Shown here one piece after another: positions 63,797 through 64,000 of a DNA stretch of 64,000 nt (positions are counted from its first letter, which is position 1; the number at the start of each line of letters is the position of its first letter). Below the pieces are notes generated by a model that saw only the letters and a list, made by a program, of their open reading frames with translations, did not search any database and was not told the origin of the DNA. The translations under genes and the position numbers were made by a program. This stretch comes from Allobosea lathyri (lineage in GTDB: Bacteria; Pseudomonadota; Alphaproteobacteria; Rhizobiales; Beijerinckiaceae): contig NZ_FNUY01000011.1 of assembly GCF_900108245.1 (NCBI RefSeq), positions 1 to 64,000 of the forward strand, in the 5' to 3' direction.

Positions 63797-64000
63797 TCAT
63801 CTTTCGAACTTGCGCGCGAGAAGAATCGAGGACGTCGTCCGACGCACGCCATCCATCTCGGCGATCCAGTCGATGATCTCGTCGAGATGCGTAGATGTGG
63901 CGCATTTTATTTTGACGAAGAGATCAAAATGCCCATTCAGCGTATAACACTGGATGATCTCTGATTTTTTACGCAACAACGCGATAACATTACCCTGCTG
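63797..64000 (-). CDS. Lrp/AsnC-family transcriptional regulator, C-terminal part (runs off the window)
   Basis: The frame is open to the last base and ends at 63797, so the N-terminal helix-turn-helix is outside. The visible 67 residues are the RAM effector domain: IIQCYTLNGHFDLFVKIKC, HLDEIIDWIAEMDGVRRTTS and SILLARKFER, a good match to AsnC_trans_reg. The TTG at 63979 is internal, not a start. Lrp-type proteins respond to amino acids, and this one lies upstream of the amino-acid catabolic operon on the same strand; control of that operon is likely but inferred. Confidence 0.85.
   Translation of the reverse strand, partial: QQGNVIALLRKKSEIIQCYTLNGHFDLFVKIKCATSTHLDEIIDWIAEMDGVRRTTSSILLARKFER

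Overview
This 64 kb window is high-GC DNA with dense, operon-rich chromosomal gene content. It suggests an alphaproteobacterium of the Hyphomicrobiales (Rhizobiales), perhaps Bosea-like. The grounds are a NasS/NasT-controlled assimilatory nitrate cluster, a sigma-54-type promoter, many solute-binding-protein transporters (branched-chain amino acid, peptide, TRAP, nitrate and polar amino acid) and a wealth of palindromic intergenic repeats. The genus is a guess; no rRNA, tRNA or marker protein is present to settle it.

Layout. 1-318: tail of an IS110-type transposase. 722-5723 (+): a complete branched-chain-amino-acid-type ABC importer (two ATPases, binding protein, two permeases). 5727-11314: DsbA-like isomerase and isochorismatase-type hydrolase (-), a TetR regulator divergent from an HpaB/AbfD-superfamily flavoenzyme, then an AidB-like acyl-CoA dehydrogenase. 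11362-13117: DUF899 protein divergent from a MarR regulator and a VOC protein, around a perfect 12-bp palindrome. 13118-13936: repeat-rich non-coding stretch. 13937-19891: small conserved proteins, an MFS exporter, a DUF1269 protein, dapD, an 8-oxoguanine-deaminase-like amidohydrolase and a small lipoprotein. 20062-25045: MarR, cobF, two coupled small unknowns, VOC, nitroreductase and a mutarotase-like protein.

25128-32667: a compact sugar-acid catabolic island. It holds a DUF1537 kinase, a RuBisCO-like protein, a VOC protein, a fused TRAP permease and a TRAP binding protein, with a divergent LacI regulator. 32869-42712: a peptide-scavenging operon with two binding proteins, DppB/DppC permeases, an S12 peptidase, an M20 hydrolase and an MlrC-type protease, but no ATPase gene. 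43069-56039: the nitrate assimilation cluster, in transcription order nasT, nasS, [sigma-54-type promoter, two ANTAR hairpins, attenuator], nrtA, a NasC-like FAD protein, nasA, nrtB, nrtD, nirA and an Fe-S/NADPH reductase. 56148-63133: an amino-acid catabolic operon (saccharopine-dehydrogenase-like protein, polar amino acid ABC importer, SDR, enolase-superfamily racemase-like protein, D-amino-acid-dehydrogenase-like protein). 63797-64000: the C-terminal part of an Lrp/AsnC regulator that runs off the window.

The best regulatory signal is the nrtA leader. Two hexaloop hairpins, each with A at loop position 1 and G at position 4, precede a long terminator hairpin. Its 5' arm reuses the second hairpin's loop and 3' arm, so the two structures exclude each other, as expected for NasT-type antitermination. 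The most intriguing catabolic block is the RuBisCO-like/DUF1537/VOC/TRAP island, whose substrate is not evident. Spread over the window are about twenty palindromic repeat elements of at least six sequence families. Some sit inside operons, and at least two supply the 3' end and stop codon of a neighbouring gene.
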